From NCBI GenBank assembly GCA_016873405.1, contig VGXH01000078.1, positions 1-7,684 of the forward strand: a stretch of 7,684 nucleotides of DNA, read 5' to 3'. A program made the translations under genes and the position numbers. This DNA is from a bacterium. Lineage in GTDB: Bacteria > Krumholzibacteriota > Krumholzibacteria > LZORAL124-64-63. Below the pieces are notes generated by a model. The model did not search any database. It was not told the origin of the DNA and saw nothing but the letters and a program-made list of their open reading frames with translations. Each line of letters opens with the position of its first letter. The first letter of the stretch is position 1. Of this stretch, positions 6,354-7,684 are shown piece after piece.

Positions 6354-7211
6354 ATGCGCACTGTCTTCGTTTCCCTGATTTGGGCCGCGGCCGCGCTGCT
6401 GCTTCCGGCCGCGCCTGCCGCCGCCGGCACCGTCACCGCCCCCGATGGCGTCGCCATCCACTTCACCGACCAGGGGCAGGGTTCGCCGGCGCTCGTCTTC
6501 GTGCACGGCTGGAGCTGCGACGCCTCGTACTGGGACGCGCAGGTCGCGCCCTTCGCGGCGAGGCACCGCGTGGTGGCGATCGACCTGGCCGGGCACGGCG
6601 CTTCGGGCCAGGAGCGCAAGGCCTACACGATGGAAGCGTTCGGCGCCGATGTCGCCGCCGTGCTGGCGAAGCTGGACCTGAAGGACGCCGTGCTGGTGGG
6701 CCATTCGATGGGTGGCGCGGTCATCGTCGAGGCGGCGCTGGCGGCGCCCGACCGCGTGGCGGGCCTGGTGGGCGTCGACAACTTCCAGAACATCGAACTG
6801 AAGCTGGCGCCGGAGAGCATCGACGTCTTCGTGTCCACCTTCGAGGCGGACTTCGTGCCGCGCGTGACCGCCTGGGTCGGCCACTTCTTCCCGGCCGGCG
6901 CCGACAGCGCGCTGTCAGCGGGCAAAACCGCGGACATGGCCTCGGCGCCGCCGGCGGTGGGGTTGAGCGCGATGCGCGAGCTGCTGCACTGGTACGGCAA
7001 CCTCACGACCGCCCGCCTGAAGCAGCTGAAAACGCCCTTGATGTGCATCAACGCCGACATGCAGCCGACCCAGACCGAGCCGATCAAGGCGCTGGTGCCC
7101 GGCTACCAGCTGCGCGTGATGGCCGGCCGCGGGCATTTCGTGATGCGCGAGGATCCGGAGGGGTTCAACAAGTTGCTGGCCGAGACGGTGGGGGCGCTGG
7201 CGAAGCCGTGA
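6354..7211 (+). CDS. Exported alpha/beta-fold hydrolase
   Basis: The protein has 285 residues, normal for a single-domain alpha/beta hydrolase. The ATG at 6354 follows AAAGGA by 9 bases and opens a signal peptide (1 to about 24; hydrophobic core at about 4-20, then PAAPAAAG), so the enzyme probably acts outside the cytoplasm. The family pattern is complete: oxyanion-side HGW at 51-53 (FVHGWSCD), the 'AIDLAGHGAS' segment at 75-84, nucleophile elbow GHSMGG with Ser118, a helical cap region at about 150-215, a likely acid Asp235 in CINADMQPT, and His261 in AGRGHFVMR. These enzymes cleave esters, lactones, amides or similar bonds. The sequence alone does not name a substrate; 'HG-W-(S)-D' types are often annotated as esterases or haloperoxidase-like. 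It is divergent from the protease and not obviously in an operon with it. GC3 is high, like the rest of the window, unlike the ORF that follows. Confidence 0.92.
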   Translation: MRTVFVSLIWAAAALLLPAAPAAAGTVTAPDGVAIHFTDQGQGSPALVFVHGWSCDASYWDAQVAPFAARHRVVAIDLAGHGASGQERKAYTMEAFGADVAAVLAKLDLKDAVLVGHSMGGAVIVEAALAAPDRVAGLVGVDNFQNIELKLAPESIDVFVSTFEADFVPRVTAWVGHFFPAGADSALSAGKTADMASAPPAVGLSAMRELLHWYGNLTTARLKQLKTPLMCINADMQPTQTEPIKALVPGYQLRVMAGRGHFVMREDPEGFNKLLAETVGALAKP

Positions 7212-7280
7212 GGGGCGGGCGCTGCGAACGCCGGCTGCCGCGAGTACGAGTTCGCCGGCGCGTGCGGACTCGAACTGCAT

Positions 7281-7670
7281 GTGGCGACCCATGGCCTGGT
7301 CTTCGCCCCGCGAGACAGCATCGTCTTTGCGATGGAGTTGTCCAATCGCGGCGAGCGCCCCGTGTACGTACCCGGGTCGTTCTTCGAATACGGTCTGCTG
7401 CCGTGCGCCGTGCTGGCGTCGGGCGAGGTCGAGCTCTTCAAGGCCACTCTTGCGGCACCCGCATGCGAGGAGTTGCCCGGTCACGGTGACATCGTTCTTG
7501 AAGCAGGGGGCGGTGTGACCTTCGAGAAGCTCACCTTTGCCCCTCCCGAGGCCGGCGCGCAGCAGCGGAGCTTTGAGGGCGTTTTGTACAGGTGCCCGGC
7601 AATACCGTACTCGGATCACTGCAAGATCGAGTCGAACACGGTGGAGTTGTTCGTGCGGCCTGGGCGGTAG
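7281..7670 (+). CDS. Hypothetical protein, start uncertain; possible 5'-truncated remnant
   Basis: I do not recognise this protein. From the GTG at 7281 it has 129 residues, ends at TAG 7668-7670, and has no Shine-Dalgarno sequence upstream. The same frame is open back to the hydrolase stop (TGA 7209-7211), and those 23 codons look coding: they include REYEFAGACGLELH, which flows into the ORF. They offer no ATG, GTG or TTG before 7281. The protein has alternating hydrophobic strands (for example SIVFAMELSNRGERPVYVPG and KLTFAP), suggesting a small all-beta domain. It has four Cys, or six when the upstream codons are counted, which would suit a disulfide-bonded secreted protein. By my count 26 of 129 codons end in A or T, clearly more than in the genes to the left. 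It may be an acquired gene, a gene that lost its 5' end, or one starting at a rare codon such as CTG at 7275. The reading frame is probably real; its status as an intact gene is doubtful. Confidence 0.55.
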   Translation: MATHGLVFAPRDSIVFAMELSNRGERPVYVPGSFFEYGLLPCAVLASGEVELFKATLAAPACEELPGHGDIVLEAGGGVTFEKLTFAPPEAGAQQRSFEGVLYRCPAIPYSDHCKIESNTVELFVRPGR

Positions 7671-7684
7671 GGCGCCGCAGGGGG

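Noticed and set aside
7209..7250. Selenocysteine or programmed readthrough at the hydrolase TGA
   Set aside because: No convincing bacterial SECIS-type hairpin follows, and the hydrolase has its expected length at this stop. A truncated neighbour is simpler.
5822..7489. Plus-strand open frame spanning the protease 5' end, the intergenic region and the hydrolase
   Set aside because: It is out of frame with the hydrolase, has Arg/Gly-rich composition and crosses a clear divergent promoter region.

Overview
The window is about 70% G+C with strongly GC-ending codons. It looks like one stretch of a bacterial chromosome from the FCB side of the tree. The main clue is the large secreted protease, which ends in a 'QNxPNPFNP' plus FlgD-like Ig domain of the type-9-secretion sorting kind. 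That ending on a high-GC genome suits lineages such as Candidatus Eisenbacteria or Krumholzibacteriota. This placement is inference from one protein and from base composition. There are no rRNA, tRNA, CRISPR or transposase signals.

Layout, left to right. (1) 1-435, minus strand: the N-terminal part of a protein that runs off the left edge. It begins at a TTG behind a good ribosome binding site. (2) 436-553: a short divergent intergenic region with an AT-rich patch. (3) 554-3175, plus strand: a compact three-gene cluster. It holds a duplicated SagB-type nitroreductase-like flavoprotein, an AtpZ/AtpI-like two-helix membrane protein that overlaps it by 4 bases, and an exported SRPBCC (AHSA1-like) protein 31 bases further on. 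(4) 3212-3246: a strong hairpin between convergent genes, probably a bidirectional terminator. (5) 3286-6120, minus strand: a 944-residue secreted subtilisin-like protease with prodomain, catalytic domain, two nearly identical PKD domains, a beta-sandwich and a C-terminal sorting domain. (6) 6121-6353: a divergent regulatory region with a 16-base inverted repeat close to the next start. (7) 6354-7211, plus strand: an exported alpha/beta hydrolase. (8) 7281-7670, plus strand: an unrecognised small protein without a convincing start. It has lower GC3 than its neighbours, and its open frame runs back to the hydrolase stop codon.

Four of the seven proteins look tied to the envelope or exterior (AtpZ-like, SRPBCC, protease, hydrolase). 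No shared pathway is evident. The SagB-like gene has no YcaO, cyclodehydratase or precursor peptide beside it, and the AtpZ-like gene is not followed by ATP synthase genes. I do not see a clear new multi-gene system. The points most worth checking are the start-less terminal ORF, the orphan SagB-atpZ-SRPBCC cluster and the recently duplicated PKD module.
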